A stretch of DNA of 64,000 nucleotides, from the NCBI GenBank assembly GCA_004078665.1, contig SCFO01000007.1, positions 1 to 64,000 on the forward strand, written 5' to 3'. The notes below the pieces were generated by a model. That model had not been told where the DNA came from. It was given only the letters and a program-made list of their open reading frames with translations, and searched no databases. Of this stretch, positions 35,045 through 42,607 are shown in pieces. The position numbers and the translations under genes are program-made. Position 1 is the stretch's first letter. Each line of letters begins with the position of its first letter. The DNA is from Halobacillus fulvus. GTDB lineage: Bacteria > Bacillota > Bacilli > Bacillales > Halobacillaceae.

Positions 35045-35851
35045 ATGGGCTATCCAAATATTCCTGATATTAACCCGGAGATCGATTTGGACCGTGTAGA
35101 AGTCATTGACTTGTTGCTTGCATCCATTGGTTTGGAAGAACTGAGTCTTGCGCACCTTGTCAACGCTGAAGCTGAAAAATTACAAAGAGCGCTCGGAACG
35201 CTGCAAATTCCTGGAACAGACGGAGAAGATGAAGAGGATTACTTCCCGAACCTCATCGACGACTCTCTCGACAATCTATTAGCTATCAATCGTAACATCA
35301 ACAAGACACTGAAGTTCGCGATGCACAAGGAGTTTATTTTGCTGACGAAGCTTGAAGATGTGATTGATTTTGCGGAGGAATTCACGCCTCCTGTCGTAGA
35401 AGAATGTGAATGCGAGTTAGATGTTCCAACGTTTACAGTGCCAGCAGTCATTGACGAAATTGGTGGCGAAGGAACGTTGAGTTTCCGCATGATCGCTTGT
35501 GAAGACTGTGTAGTAGGAGCAGATACGCTGACAGTTACCTTCACTCCAACAGATGCAGCTGTACCTGTGACAACCGCTACATTCGTTCCAGGTACTGTCC
35601 GCCTAGATTGTGAAGAAGATACAGCTACTGTTTTCGCAAGGGTGTTGGTTTCCGGTGGACCAGTCGGAAATCCTGTCGTCGGGGAATATGTTGTCGTATT
35701 TACAGTCAATGCAGATGACGAAACGATTCAAGCGATCGGATTCCGTGGTGGAGCACTGGCCTTTAACGAAACGATTACCGTACCAGAAGGCACAGATATT
35801 ACAGTAACAGACTGCCCACTTCCGGATAACGGAAATGACACAAACGGGTAA
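35045..35851 (+). CDS. spore-surface-like paralog 1 (helical module plus beta-rich domain)
   Basis: 268 residues. The N-terminal ~115 residues are helical and nearly the same as in the next gene: MGYPNIPDINPEIDLDRVEV, EELSLAHLVNAEAEKLQRAL, TLQIPGTDG, NKTLKFAMHKEFILLTKLED. The C-terminal ~150 residues, from CECELDVPTFTVP on, are Thr/Val-rich, acidic beta-strand sequence with several Cys. Similar SIALEE..LSHILNAEAEKIQ modules occur in Bacillus spore coat or exosporium proteins, from memory. Ribosome site AAAGGAG. The 34909-35044 leader shows no certain promoter. Role inferred only. Confidence 0.75.
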   Translation: MGYPNIPDINPEIDLDRVEVIDLLLASIGLEELSLAHLVNAEAEKLQRALGTLQIPGTDGEDEEDYFPNLIDDSLDNLLAINRNINKTLKFAMHKEFILLTKLEDVIDFAEEFTPPVVEECECELDVPTFTVPAVIDEIGGEGTLSFRMIACEDCVVGADTLTVTFTPTDAAVPVTTATFVPGTVRLDCEEDTATVFARVLVSGGPVGNPVVGEYVVVFTVNADDETIQAIGFRGGALAFNETITVPEGTDITVTDCPLPDNGNDTNG

Positions 35852-35888
35852 AATGCACCATTGAATTTTGATAGGAAGGAGGAAACTC

Positions 35889-36692
35889 ATGGGATATCCA
35901 AACATTCCGGACATCAATCCGGACATTAATTTGAATCGCGACGAAGTCATTGATTTACTACTAGCATCAATTGCTTTGGAAGAACTGTCTCTCGCACACC
36001 TTGTCAACGGAGAAGCGGAGAAGTTGCAAAGAGCTCTTGGAACGCTGCAAATTCCAGGGACAGACGGAACAAGTCCCGATGACTATTTCCAATCATTAAT
36101 TGATAATTCTTTTGACAACCTGCTGAGAGTGAACCGCAGTATCAACAAAACATTGAAGCTCGCGATGCACAAAGAATTTATTCTTCTGACAAAGTTGGAA
36201 GACATTCTCGACTTTGTCCGAGAGGAACAGCCACCTGTGCCACCGACACCACCACTATTATGCGACCAGTGTTCGATCCGAGCTGAAAATGAACAAGGAG
36301 GTCCAGACCCTGTCGCTGCTGTTGTAGATGGTCAACCATTGACTGGTACAACTACCTACCTCATCAACCTTTGTAATAACTGTGGAGGGTCGAATAACTT
36401 CAATTTCGACTTTGTATTAGAGGACGAGGAAGGTCAGGACTTCAACTTCAATTTCACGCAAGGACGCGCGACACGTATCATAGCCTGCGATCCAGAAAAC
36501 GACACAGCCACCTTCGAAGGTACGATCAACCTCGCTAGTGGGGACTCCTATTTTGCAACGGTCACGATTACAGAAACAACGATTACCTTTTCGGCGGTGA
36601 ACCTAGAAGGTGGAACACCTCAAACGTTCAACGCAACATTGACCATCGACCCAGTCGAAACCGAAATCGAACCATGTCCACGACCTGAATAA
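35889..36692 (+). CDS. spore-surface-like paralog 2 (helical module plus different beta-rich domain)
   Basis: 267 residues. The N-terminal module repeats paralog 1 (LLASIALEELSLAHLVNGEA; IPGTDGTSPDDYFQSLIDN), then a Pro linker (PPVPPTPPLLC). The C-terminal part differs: CDQCSIRAENEQGG, NLCNNCGGSNNFNFDF, and Asn/Phe/Thr-rich strands. Only 37 bp from paralog 1, with AAGGAGGA, so co-transcribed. A local duplication followed by replacement or fast divergence of the C-terminal half is the likely history. Confidence 0.75.
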   Translation: MGYPNIPDINPDINLNRDEVIDLLLASIALEELSLAHLVNGEAEKLQRALGTLQIPGTDGTSPDDYFQSLIDNSFDNLLRVNRSINKTLKLAMHKEFILLTKLEDILDFVREEQPPVPPTPPLLCDQCSIRAENEQGGPDPVAAVVDGQPLTGTTTYLINLCNNCGGSNNFNFDFVLEDEEGQDFNFNFTQGRATRIIACDPENDTATFEGTINLASGDSYFATVTITETTITFSAVNLEGGTPQTFNATLTIDPVETEIEPCPRPE

Positions 36693-36695
36693 ACA

Positions 36696-36727
36696 GAAGA
36701 GTGCGCTGATCGCGCGCTCTTTTTTTG
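36696..36727 (+). terminator. terminator after paralog 2
   Basis: AGAGTGCGC and GCGCGCTCT pair around TGATC with one G-U pair, followed by T6. Confidence 0.85.
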
Positions 36728-36759
36728 TTGACCACTTCATTTTCGGGCGTTTGCCCATG

Positions 36760-36789
36760 ACACAGAATATCAGCCTCCTCCATACGTTA
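36760..36789 (+). promoter_or_regulatory. sigma-K-like promoter candidate
   Basis: CATACGTTA (36781-36789) fits the mother-cell sigma-K -10 consensus CATANNNTA exactly, with ACAC 17 bp upstream as a -35. It precedes the third paralog. Confidence 0.45.
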
Positions 36790-36824
36790 TTACATGTGAT
36801 TCATGAATAGGAGGACACCAAACG

Positions 36825-37247
36825 ATGAGTATGCCTACGATTCCCCCTGAACCTCACCGCCCCAACCGGAAAGAGGTCATCATTGATTTATTAGAATCGA
36901 TCGCATTAGAGGAAATTGCCCTTTCCCACATTTTAAATGCTGAATCAGAAAAAATTCAGGCATTCGTCGGCGAATGTCTCAACTTCCCGACGAAGCCTTC
37001 GAGTAAAGAAATCATCAAATTCAATAAAGGCGTCACACAGCTTCTCGAATCTGTTGTCATGAAAGAATGGATTCTACTCAGAAAGCTTGAGAATGTATTA
37101 GACTTCGAGGATGACTGCGAGCCCCATCATAAGAAATGCGAAAGTCGCTGTCACTGCTCTCCATGCCACTCCTGTCACTTCCCGGTCTGCAAATGCCGTT
37201 GTTCTCATAAAAAGCATAAAGATCATGACTGCTACCCAGGTAAGTGA
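36825..37247 (+). CDS. spore-surface-like paralog 3 with Cys/His-rich tail
   Basis: 140 residues. The same helical module in shorter form (IIDLLESIALEEIALSHILN; KEWILLRKLENVLDFEDD), without the beta-rich domain. The last ~45 residues are packed with Cys, His, Lys and Arg (CESRCHCSPCHSCHFPVC, KCRCSHKKHKDHDC) and suggest metal binding or disulfide cross-linking in a coat layer. Own promoter candidate and ribosome site TAGGAGGAC. The next gene starts over its stop codon. Confidence 0.8.
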   Translation: MSMPTIPPEPHRPNRKEVIIDLLESIALEEIALSHILNAESEKIQAFVGECLNFPTKPSSKEIIKFNKGVTQLLESVVMKEWILLRKLENVLDFEDDCEPHHKKCESRCHCSPCHSCHFPVCKCRCSHKKHKDHDCYPGK

Positions 37248-37249
37248 CG

Positions 37250-37729
37250 ATGAGAGAAGTGGAACCAAAACTATTGAAACCTTTAGTCGCTGGTTTTCAA
37301 TTGGAAAAAACGCTGACGAAATACATCGTATCTCAACATAATTTCCTATACTGTCAAAAAGCCGCTGACCTTGATGCTTCCGTTGGAAAGACCACGTTCA
37401 CCTTGTTACGCCAAATCAATGAGCTGCAAAAAATATTGAATCAGAAAATCATGCTGTATCGCGATCGCTTTTCAGAAGCGGACGTTTATGCTGTTTACTG
37501 TGAGCACCCGGACTACGAAGGGTTGAATGATGGGACATTTGTGGACCGCATCGAGGACATGTGTGAATTATCCACAAAGTGTGCCATCAAGGAATGGAAT
37601 AAAAGCCAAATCCGCAACGAAGCGAAACAAGCGTGTTTTCTTTTTCGTGAGCGAAGAAAGTGGCTGGAGATTTATAAGACGATCCATAATGAAACGAAAA
37701 CGGTCTGGCTGGCGCAGCGTCATCATTAA
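37250..37729 (+). CDS. hypothetical protein of the spore-surface-like cluster
   Basis: 159 residues, helical, charged, with a few Cys and His; no signal or membrane segment. LKPLVAGFQLEKTLTKYIVS and TTFTLLRQINELQKILNQK look like helical hairpins reminiscent of the neighbouring modules, but no family is recognised. The ATG at 37250 follows CCAGG; a GTG at 37244 overlaps the preceding stop. Translationally coupled to paralog 3. Confidence 0.65.
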   Translation: MREVEPKLLKPLVAGFQLEKTLTKYIVSQHNFLYCQKAADLDASVGKTTFTLLRQINELQKILNQKIMLYRDRFSEADVYAVYCEHPDYEGLNDGTFVDRIEDMCELSTKCAIKEWNKSQIRNEAKQACFLFRERRKWLEIYKTIHNETKTVWLAQRHH

Positions 37730-37767
37730 AAAGAGCCATTGGGATGCCGACTCCCAATGGCTCTTTA
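37729..37767. terminator. bidirectional terminator between convergent genes
   Basis: AAAGAGCCATTGGG and CCCAATGGCTCTTT pair around a short loop, with A and T tracts on both sides. It touches both flanking stop codons. Confidence 0.88.
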
Positions 37768-37938
37768 TCAGTTATTTGTCATCGCGGCGACTACGATTGT
37801 CAGGATCAAAAGGGGCAAGAACACGATCAGCATGACCACCACTTTGATGTTATCTGGATTCGAAAACAAGGACTGGCGATAACGGTAGGTCATCAAAGCG
37901 AGCGCGATCATCGCAACGATTGCAATCCCTGCATACAT
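37768..37938 (-). CDS. small membrane protein, 56 residues
   Basis: The frame on the minus strand starts MYAGIAIVAMIALALMTYRY and ends VVMLIVFLPLLILTIVVAAM-TNN, giving two hydrophobic helices joined by a polar loop (RQSLFSNPDNIK). No clear strong ribosome site. It lies just before the bidirectional terminator and 41 bp after the aldehyde dehydrogenase stop, so it may be the last gene of that unit. Confidence 0.55.
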   Translation of the reverse strand: MYAGIAIVAMIALALMTYRYRQSLFSNPDNIKVVVMLIVFLPLLILTIVVAAMTNN

Positions 37939-37979
37939 CACCGTCGATCATCTCTATCGTCTGCTGAAGTCGACATTTT

Positions 37980-39398
37980 TCAATAGCCTAAAACCGTTTT
38001 CACTTCCAGATATTCCTCGATGCCGAAGTCTCCCCACTCTCTTCCGATTCCAGATTGTTTATAACCACCGAACGGCGCTGCAAAGTCCGCTTCGGCATCA
38101 TTGATTTTCACTCGTCCGGCACGGATGCTTGAAGCGACGCGGCGTAACTCTTCTTGATCTTTGCCGTACACATATCCGGCCAGTCCATATACGGTATCGT
38201 TCGAGATCTCAATCGCTTCTTCAATCGAGTCATACGTGAGCACACACATGACGGGTCCGAAGATCTCTTCCTGGGCGATCGTCATTCCGTTATCGACGTC
38301 CATGAAGACGGTCGGCTTCACGTAATACCCTTTTTCCAGGCCTTCCGGTTTCCCTGTGCCTCCGACGAGAAGACGCGCTCCCTCTTCCTCTCCTTTTTCA
38401 ATATAGGACTGGACCGTGTTCCATTGTTTTTCTGATACGAGTGGACCGACTATATTCCCTTCACGAGGGTCGCCGACAGGAAATTCCGGGAGGACGCGTT
38501 GGACGGCTTCCTCAAACTCTTCTTTCATGGAAGAAGGAATGAGCGTCCTTGTCGCGGCTGAACACACTTGACCTGAGTTGGTCGCAATATGGTTCACCGC
38601 TGCTTTGGCTGCCTCCTCGACATCTGCATCCTCAAGGACAACGAGCGGAGACTTACCGCCAAGCTCCAAGGCGACTTTTTTAATCGTTTCTGAAGCGTTT
38701 TTCATAATCTTTTCACCTGTTGCGCCTGATCCTGTGAACGATACAAAATCAATATCAGGATGCGAACTGATGCCGTCCCCGATCACATCTCCTGTTCCGT
38801 TGACAAGGTTGAAGACACCTTTTGGAACACCGACTTTATCAAAAATCTCAGTCAAAATGATGGCAGCAAACGGCGTCTGCTCAGCAGGCTTTAAAATGAC
38901 AGGACTGCCGGCAGCAAAGGCGCTTGCGATTTTTGTCGACGTCTGATTCGTCGGGAAGTTCCACGGCGTGATCAGACCACTGACCCCAATCGACTCCTTC
39001 ATCCGAGTATGTCCGTCATGCTCCTCTACAAACGAAAACTTCCGCAACGATTCTGCTGCTTGTGAAAAGTGGTTGTATCCCATCATGAAGTGTACATTTT
39101 CAGAGACTTCTAGCGGTGAACCAAGTTCATCCGTGATCGTCTCGATAATGTCTTGTTTGCGATTCTCATATTCTGCCGCAATCTTCTCCAGCATCTCGAC
39201 ACGCTCTTCCTTTGTCGTCTGAGAAAAGGAAGGAAACGCATCGCGCGCAGCCTGTACGGCTTTATCTAAATCTTCTTTTGTCCCAAGACTGATCGTTCCA
39301 ATAACCTCTTCAGTAGCAGGATTGATGACTTCTTCTGTTTCTGATCCGGTTGATTCGACCCATTCACCATTGATGTAATGTTTCTCATAGTTTCGCAT
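37980..39398 (-). CDS. NAD(P)+-dependent aldehyde dehydrogenase
   Basis: 472 residues, class-3 ALDH layout. [34 protein letters not shown], catalytic Glu in [17 protein letters not shown], catalytic Cys in [11 protein letters not shown], and [10 protein letters not shown]. Oxidises an aldehyde to the acid; substrate not deducible from sequence. The more usual GQxC-x-x-G-T is replaced by VCSAAT. Ribosome site AAAGGAG. Confidence 0.92.
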   Translation of the reverse strand: MRNYEKHYINGEWVESTGSETEEVINPATEEVIGTISLGTKEDLDKAVQAARDAFPSFSQTTKEERVEMLEKIAAEYENRKQDIIETITDELGSPLEVSENVHFMMGYNHFSQAAESLRKFSFVEEHDGHTRMKESIGVSGLITPWNFPTNQTSTKIASAFAAGSPVILKPAEQTPFAAIILTEIFDKVGVPKGVFNLVNGTGDVIGDGISSHPDIDFVSFTGSGATGEKIMKNASETIKKVALELGGKSPLVVLEDADVEEAAKAAVNHIATNSGQVCSAATRTLIPSSMKEEFEEAVQRVLPEFPVGDPREGNIVGPLVSEKQWNTVQSYIEKGEEEGARLLVGGTGKPEGLEKGYYVKPTVFMDVDNGMTIAQEEIFGPVMCVLTYDSIEEAIEISNDTVYGLAGYVYGKDQEELRRVASSIRAGRVKINDAEADFAAPFGGYKQSGIGREWGDFGIEEYLEVKTVLGY

Positions 39399-39471
39399 GA
39401 AGTTTGTCTCCTTTTGATAAAAGATTATGATGGACTGTATCCTTTATCTGGGAGTTTGAAACATCAGAAAA

Positions 39472-40197
39472 TCATTTTCGCCTGAATAAGTAAAAGAGGA
39501 CGGCTAAGAAAATGACGCCCGCCAAAATATACGAAGAATACACGACCAGCGGCACATTCCCATCTTGGTGATTGACACCAATTCCGATGAATGCCCATAC
39601 AAACACGAGTGGATACACCCAGTCATCTTCAAGCTTCATAAAGAAAATTGCGAGTCCTGTAGCGATCAATAATAATAAAAGCGTCCAAATCTGTTCGGAG
39701 ATCCCGAATCCATCCCAATTGATGTATTTCAGGAAATAGCTGATGTTGGCAATCGTCGCCACGCTCACCCAGCCCAGGTATACAGAAAAGGGCAGCTGAT
39801 CCCAAAACGATGCGCCAGCCTCTTTTAGCTTCACATACAGACGAATCAAGGTCACAAGAAGCAGCAGCATGACGATGACGGATAGACCGAAAAATTCGTA
39901 ATGCCACATAAAAATCCATAAAGTATTCCAGATGCAGCTCAACACGAATAAACCGCTCGTCTCCTGGTAGATCGGCAGGTTTCGTCTACTCTTCGGAAAC
40001 TGCCTGAGCACCCAGATTGCAAGCAACATATAAATGAGTCCCCAAATACTGAACACATAACCAGCAGGGGTAAATAAGACGTTCAACCGGTTCGATATCT
40101 CCCCCGTCGTCTGGCCGTTCAATGGCAAGGCATTCGCAAGTCCGTTGACGGTGATAACGACGATGAGCGCGATCAAATTCAGAAAAAATTTCCCCAT
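39472..40197 (-). CDS. TspO/MBR family (tryptophan-rich sensory) protein, long form
   Basis: 241 residues. TspO signs: FTPAGYVFSIWGLIYMLLAI, SCIWNTLWIFMWHYEFFG and Trp-rich helices. Classical bacterial TspO has about 160 residues and five helices; this one seems to have seven or so, as in other Bacillaceae relatives. It may bind tetrapyrroles, but that is family-level inference. Ribosome site AAAGGAG. Confidence 0.85.
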   Translation of the reverse strand: MGKFFLNLIALIVVITVNGLANALPLNGQTTGEISNRLNVLFTPAGYVFSIWGLIYMLLAIWVLRQFPKSRRNLPIYQETSGLFVLSCIWNTLWIFMWHYEFFGLSVIVMLLLLVTLIRLYVKLKEAGASFWDQLPFSVYLGWVSVATIANISYFLKYINWDGFGISEQIWTLLLLLIATGLAIFFMKLEDDWVYPLVFVWAFIGIGVNHQDGNVPLVVYSSYILAGVIFLAVLFYLFRRK

Positions 40198-40299
40198 GTA
40201 AAAAACTCCTTTCTGCTCAAATATAGTATTCCTTTCAGGTTATGATTCAAACCGGGTGGATAGGCTAGTGATTTGGGGAAGGGTTTGTGGGTTATTTGA

Positions 40300-40425
40300 G
40301 AATTCGACATAGGAAACGGAGAAATCGACAAAGTTCTTATAGAATTCGACACAGGAATTAAGGAATCCGACAATGTTCGTGCAGAATTCGACACCGAAAC
40401 TAGAGAATTCGCACAGATCCGGTCA
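40300..40425. repeat. six tandem 21-bp units
   Basis: GAATTCGACA or a close variant starts at 40300, 40321, 40342, 40363, 40384 and 40405 (last unit reads GAATTCGCACA), an exact 21-bp period. The 11-bp remainders of each unit vary. Downstream of the DUF1349 terminator. Confidence 0.85.
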
Positions 40426-40426
40426 C

Positions 40427-40459
40427 GAAAAAAAGCCTCCCCGCCCCCAGGAAGACTTC
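40427..40459 (-). terminator. terminator of the DUF1349 gene
   Basis: AAGTCTTCC and GGGAGGCTT pair with G-U pairs, followed by a T run, right after the stop at 40468. Confidence 0.75.
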
Positions 40460-40467
40460 TGAATCGA

Positions 40468-41097
40468 TTACAAATAGACAGCAGACGGATTGTCAGAAAT
40501 ACGTTCAATTTGCAGGAATTCGAAGGAAACCTCCTGCTTCTCGCCTTGCGGACTGCATGCATAGACGCCTGCCATAAACGGGGTGTCGTCTGATACGTCC
40601 AAGTGGGAGATGCGAATTTGCTGCCAGTTCTCTCCGTCATGCGAGACGTCTACATACACATTTTGCGCCACTTTGGAAATCCGGTAATACAGCTCCACTT
40701 CGTCTATGTCAACGTATTGAGTCGACCAGTCCGAATAACCGCGGTTCGTCACCACGGCACCTAGCTTGCTCTTGCCATCTGGAATGTATTCTAAGGACGT
40801 TTTCACCCACGTGTTCTCTGACGTTCGGATCATCAAACCAGCCTGATCGTAGCGAGAACGAGGGCGAGACGTCACTTTTGTCGTCATTCTGAAATTCCCT
40901 TCAACCTCAGCAAATAGAAAATGACCGTTATCCGCTTGGAAGCCGTAATGCGTTTTCTGCCAGAAATCCGTTTCTTTATCTGTCTCCATCACTAATCGAC
41001 GATCGTCCACTTTCCAACGTTCAGGTTCACAATACCATTGCAAGCGGTCATCCAGGCTGGACGTTTCGAATTTTTCCTCTAAAAAAATGATAGACAT
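40468..41097 (-). CDS. DUF1349 domain protein
   Basis: 209 residues, a concanavalin-like jelly-roll: RSRYDQAGLMIRTSENTWVK, TSLEYIPDGKSKLGAVVTNR, YYRISKVAQNVYVDVSHDGE and FMAGVYACSPQG are family blocks. No signal peptide. It may bind carbohydrate, which is inference from the fold. Ribosome site AAGGAGG; it follows the Prs-like gene on the same strand beyond a terminator. Confidence 0.88.
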   Translation of the reverse strand: MSIIFLEEKFETSSLDDRLQWYCEPERWKVDDRRLVMETDKETDFWQKTHYGFQADNGHFLFAEVEGNFRMTTKVTSRPRSRYDQAGLMIRTSENTWVKTSLEYIPDGKSKLGAVVTNRGYSDWSTQYVDIDEVELYYRISKVAQNVYVDVSHDGENWQQIRISHLDVSDDTPFMAGVYACSPQGEKQEVSFEFLQIERISDNPSAVYL

Positions 41098-41112
41098 ACA
41101 CTTTCCTCCTTC

Positions 41113-41146
41113 ATAAAAAAACCTGATCCCTTGTAAGGATCAGGCC
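41113..41146 (-). terminator. terminator of the Prs-like gene
   Basis: GCCTGATCC and GGATCAGG pair around TTACAAG, with T7 on the minus strand. Confidence 0.88.
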
Positions 41147-41153
41147 TTGATGC

Positions 41154-42098
41154 TTAATCGAACAATACGCTGACAGAGTGCTCTTGCTGGACACGCAACA
41201 AAGCGTCCGAAAGCAGCGGTGCGACAGAAAGCGTCGTAATCTTGTCGATTTTCTTTTCTTCCGGTAAATAAATCGAGTTTGTCACGACGAGTTCCTTGAT
41301 CGCAGAATCCTGCACTTTTTGAATCGCCGGATCCGAGAAGACTCCATGCGTACCGCAGGCATAAATGTCATTGACACCACTCTCTGAGAGGGCAGCGGAC
41401 GCCTGAGCAATCGTTTCGGCTGTATCAATCATGTCATCGACGATGATGACATTTTTCCCTTTTACATCACCGACAACGTTGCTGACTTCAGGCTCACCTG
41501 GTTCAGGACGGCGGTTATCGACAAAAGCAAGCGGCGCATCGAGGATGTTCGCTACTTTTCTCGCCCGGCTTAACCCACTTGTAGCAGGGGCTACCACGAC
41601 AACATCCGAAATGTTTTTCTCACGATAGTACTCCGCAAGAATCGGAATTCCAAGCAGCTGATCGACAGGGATATTAAAGAAGCCCTGAATTTGCGGTGCA
41701 TGCAAGTCGAGGGTCACGACGCGTGAAATTCCCGCTTTTTCCAGAAGGTTGGCAACCAACTTCGCTGTGATCGGTTCGCGTGGGCGCGCTTTACGGTCCT
41801 GGCGAGCATAGCCGAAGTACGGAATCACGACGTTGATCGTCTTGGCGGACGCTCGCTTCATCGCGTCGATCATAATGAGAAGCTCCATCAAATGTTCGTT
41901 GACCGGCTGGGACGTGGACTGGATGATGTAAATATCATTTCCACGGACACTTTCCTCGACATTGATTTGTACTTCTCCGTCACTAAAGCGTTTGACAGAA
42001 CTCTTTCCTAGCGGTACGTCCAGGATATCCGCCATTTCCTTGGCCAGTGGCTGGTTGGAATTAAGGGCAAACAGCTTCATTTCAGACTTTGAACTCAT
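41154..42098 (-). CDS. divergent ribose-phosphate pyrophosphokinase (Prs) paralog
   Basis: 314 residues, Prs fold over the whole length: [53 protein letters not shown], and [20 protein letters not shown]. Two active regions deviate. The usual SPDHGGVTRAR reads [11 protein letters not shown], losing the Asp, and the PRPP loop DDxxDTAGT reads DDMIDTAET. It could be a regulatory or altered-specificity homolog and not the main Prs, which is normally beside glmU. The start is the ATG after TAGGAGAG. Monocistronic. Confidence 0.85.
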   Translation of the reverse strand: MSSKSEMKLFALNSNQPLAKEMADILDVPLGKSSVKRFSDGEVQINVEESVRGNDIYIIQSTSQPVNEHLMELLIMIDAMKRASAKTINVVIPYFGYARQDRKARPREPITAKLVANLLEKAGISRVVTLDLHAPQIQGFFNIPVDQLLGIPILAEYYREKNISDVVVVAPATSGLSRARKVANILDAPLAFVDNRRPEPGEPEVSNVVGDVKGKNVIIVDDMIDTAETIAQASAALSESGVNDIYACGTHGVFSDPAIQKVQDSAIKELVVTNSIYLPEEKKIDKITTLSVAPLLSDALLRVQQEHSVSVLFD

Positions 42099-42212
42099 GT
42101 AAATCTCTCCTATATCAAAAGGTAATCGCACTTTTCTTAAATCGTCTTTGCTATTATATCATTTTTAGCTCAGACCCTGCTAACTTCAGTTAATGATTTT
42201 TTTCCGACATGA

Positions 42213-42300
42213 TTGAGAGGCTTGGAGGTGCGGGGAAGCACTCGCTTTCCACGGGCGTAAGCTGAGCTGCGCGGTTTCCTTCCCCTATGAATTCAGCTGA
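42213..42300 (+). repeat. truncated copy of the palindromic element
   Basis: GAGGCTTGGAGGTGCGGGGA, CTCGCTTTCCACGGGCG and AGCTGAGCTGCG match the left part of the full copies; the right half is shortened to TTTCCTTCCCCTATG. Confidence 0.7.
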
Positions 42301-42326
42301 CACACATCCTTTGATAAAAGTTCAAG

Positions 42327-42355
42327 TTGTCGAGGGGCATTCTTTTCTATATAAT
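42327..42355 (+). promoter_or_regulatory. strong promoter of the leader-peptide gene
   Basis: TTGTCG and a perfect TATAAT, separated by 17 bp. Confidence 0.8.
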
Positions 42356-42389
42356 GGATGTATCACGAACGAGTAAAGGAGGGGAAATC

Positions 42390-42524
42390 ATGCTTACATG
42401 GAATGTGGATACGATGAAACAGAAGAAATATCGAGTGCTCATGGTATCTATTATTGGAACTTTTGCCGTACAAGGGACACGTATGCCCTTTTTTAGACAG
42501 TTCCAATATGACACAACCATGTAA
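42390..42524 (+). CDS. 44-residue peptide, candidate leader of the MFS gene
   Basis: Starts MLTWNVDTMKQKKYRVLMVS and ends RMPFFRQFQYDTTM. One hydrophobic stretch (VLMVSIIGTFAV) follows a basic patch. It has a consensus promoter, AAAGGAGGGG at the right distance, and a terminator 19 bp after its stop. No family recognised. The transporter gene beyond the terminator has no visible promoter, so the peptide may control it by attenuation, as bmrB does for bmrCD in B. subtilis; it could also be an independent small protein. Confidence 0.6.
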   Translation: MLTWNVDTMKQKKYRVLMVSIIGTFAVQGTRMPFFRQFQYDTTM

Positions 42525-42542
42525 GCCTATTTTCCTGAACGC

Positions 42543-42575
42543 AACCACAGGGATAGCTTCCCTGTGGTTTTTTTG
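42543..42575 (+). terminator. terminator between the leader peptide and the MFS gene
   Basis: AACCACAGGGA and TCCCTGTGGTT pair around AGCT-rich loop bases, followed by T7. Confidence 0.88.
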
Positions 42576-42607
42576 TGCAGGTATAGGTGATCGAAAGGAC
42601 GAAACTT

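Noticed and set aside
40300-40425. Possible CRISPR array
   Set aside because: Conserved cores are only 10 bp, spacers 11 bp, and no cas genes are present.
40179-40640. 153-codon minus-strand ORF with 14-residue repeats
   Set aside because: It overlaps the DUF1349 gene out of frame and owes its open frame and repeats to the 21-bp DNA period. No ribosome site, no family.
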